Positions 12,627-13,298 of a stretch of DNA of 13,298 nt are shown here, one piece after another. The stretch lies in contig SLHS01000040.1 in the NCBI GenBank assembly GCA_007136035.1, positions 1 through 13,298 of the forward strand, read 5' to 3'. A program made the translations under genes and the position numbers. The stretch is from Patescibacteria group bacterium (lineage in GTDB: Bacteria > Patescibacteriota > Dojkabacteria > SC72 > T1SED10-24). The notes below the pieces were generated by a model that did no database searches, was not told the origin of the DNA, and saw nothing but the letters and a program-made list of their open reading frames with translations. The stretch's first letter is position 1. Every line of letters starts with the position of its first letter.

Positions 12627-13298
12627 ATGGAAAAGAAAAGACTATTAAGCATCTTTGCAAAAATAAATATCGGATTGGGAATAACAGCAGTAATATTTGC
12701 AACTATTACCGTTCTATTTATTGGCTTTCCACAGCTTTTTCACTTTTTTAATTTAAGCTCACCAGAAGCAGAATTTGCAACACTAACAGAACCAATAAAA
12801 TCCGACTTCAAAAGGTACGGCTCAGAAGGAGAGAAAAAAGAAGAAATAAAAGAAGAGGAAGAATATGTAAAAGAAGAGATACTATTACCACCAATCGACT
12901 TTTCATTACCAAGTAAAAAACTCCTCAATATACCAAAAATAGGAGTTGAAGGAGAAATCCTTCAAGGAGAAGACTATGATACCCTACTAGAACAGGGTAT
13001 TTGGAGAGTAGACAATTTCGGTACACCAGAAGATCAGTTAGTTATGATACTTGCTTCACACCGTTTTGGTTATATAACATGGACAAATGAACATAGAAAC
13101 AAAAACTCTTTTTATAACCTACCAAAAACTGGAGTAGGTGATTATTTAGAAATTGTTTGGAATCAAAGACTTTACAAATATGAAATATATAAAGTCGAAG
13201 AAAGCACAGAAATAACGGATTATACTGCGGACTTAATTCTTTACACCTGTAAACTCTACAACTCACCAGAAAGAATTTTCAGATATGCAAATAGAATA
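12627..13298 (+). CDS. Sortase (cysteine transpeptidase), C-terminus cut by right edge
   Basis: The plus strand is open from ATG 12627 to the window edge, 224 codons. Sortases cleave a sorting signal in exported proteins and attach the product to the cell wall or to another subunit. Residues 1-14 are basic and cytoplasmic, about 15-40 are a membrane helix, and 65-85 are a highly acidic Lys/Glu linker outside. The sortase domain starts near 98 with LLNIPKIGVEGEI. The full catalytic set is visible: His145 in ILASHRFG, Cys208 in ILYTCKL, and Arg216 or Arg219 in SPERIFRYANR. Canonical sortases often have Gly before the His (GH); here it is Ser144. The layout, N-terminal anchor plus T-x-T/Y-C motif, fits class D/E-like enzymes, but the class is not certain. 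Few residues should be missing after Arg219. No LPXTG-type substrate is present in the window. It is divergent from the glycosyltransferase operon. Confidence 0.92.
   Translation, partial: MEKKRLLSIFAKINIGLGITAVIFATITVLFIGFPQLFHFFNLSSPEAEFATLTEPIKSDFKRYGSEGEKKEEIKEEEEYVKEEILLPPIDFSLPSKKLLNIPKIGVEGEILQGEDYDTLLEQGIWRVDNFGTPEDQLVMILASHRFGYITWTNEHRNKNSFYNLPKTGVGDYLEIVWNQRLYKYEIYKVEESTEITDYTADLILYTCKLYNSPERIFRYANRI

Noticed and set aside
1..13298. tRNA genes, CRISPR arrays, insertion sequences or prophage genes
   Set aside because: No cloverleaf-like segment, regularly spaced repeats, transposase motifs or phage genes were seen; intergenic gaps are all under 170 nt and are accounted for by promoters and terminators.

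Overview
The window is AT-rich bacterial DNA with standard stop-codon use: TAA, TAG and one apparent TGA as stops, and no in-frame TGA at conserved glycines of the gyrase genes. None of the start codons has a convincing Shine-Dalgarno sequence. Instead, most genes follow a recognisable -35/-10 promoter and a short A/T-rich leader. Together with several anchored proteins of unknown function, a DUF5663-like protein and a sortase, this suggests a Candidate Phyla Radiation (Patescibacteria) genome of a lineage that does not recode UGA, for example Dojkabacteria, Microgenomates or Katanobacteria. This placement is inference; an AT-rich Gram-positive-like bacterium cannot be excluded.

Layout from left to right: (1) the start of a minus-strand membrane-anchored protein cut by the left edge (1-165); (2) a divergent control region with an ATAAT tandem repeat and the gyrB promoter; (3) a tight three-gene operon, gyrB - DUF4013-like polytopic membrane protein - gyrA (325-5786), closed by a 20-bp perfect palindrome that also carries the -35 of the next promoter; (4) an 81-residue exported, membrane-anchored small protein and a 405-residue bitopic protein, each with its own promoter, the second followed by a strong intrinsic terminator (7426-7461); (5) an overlapping three-gene cassette (7529-10545) of a small helical DUF5663-like protein, an anchored exterior protein and a 13-TM GT-C-like protein; (6) a convergent two-gene minus-strand operon (12504 to 10542) with a polyprenyl-phosphate-sugar-synthase-like GT2 and a GT4 glycosyltransferase; (7) a plus-strand sortase starting at 12627 and running off the right edge with all three catalytic residues present.

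How it fits together: the left half is replication and topology housekeeping with an unexplained membrane protein wedged between the two gyrase subunits. The right half looks like a cell-surface module. The GT2 could charge a lipid carrier with sugar, the polytopic protein has the look of an enzyme using such a donor outside the membrane, the GT4 acts in the cytoplasm on glycan or lipid precursors, and the sortase attaches or polymerises surface proteins. The functional link among these surface genes rests on position and family resemblance only. No tRNA, rRNA, CRISPR array or insertion sequence was recognised.
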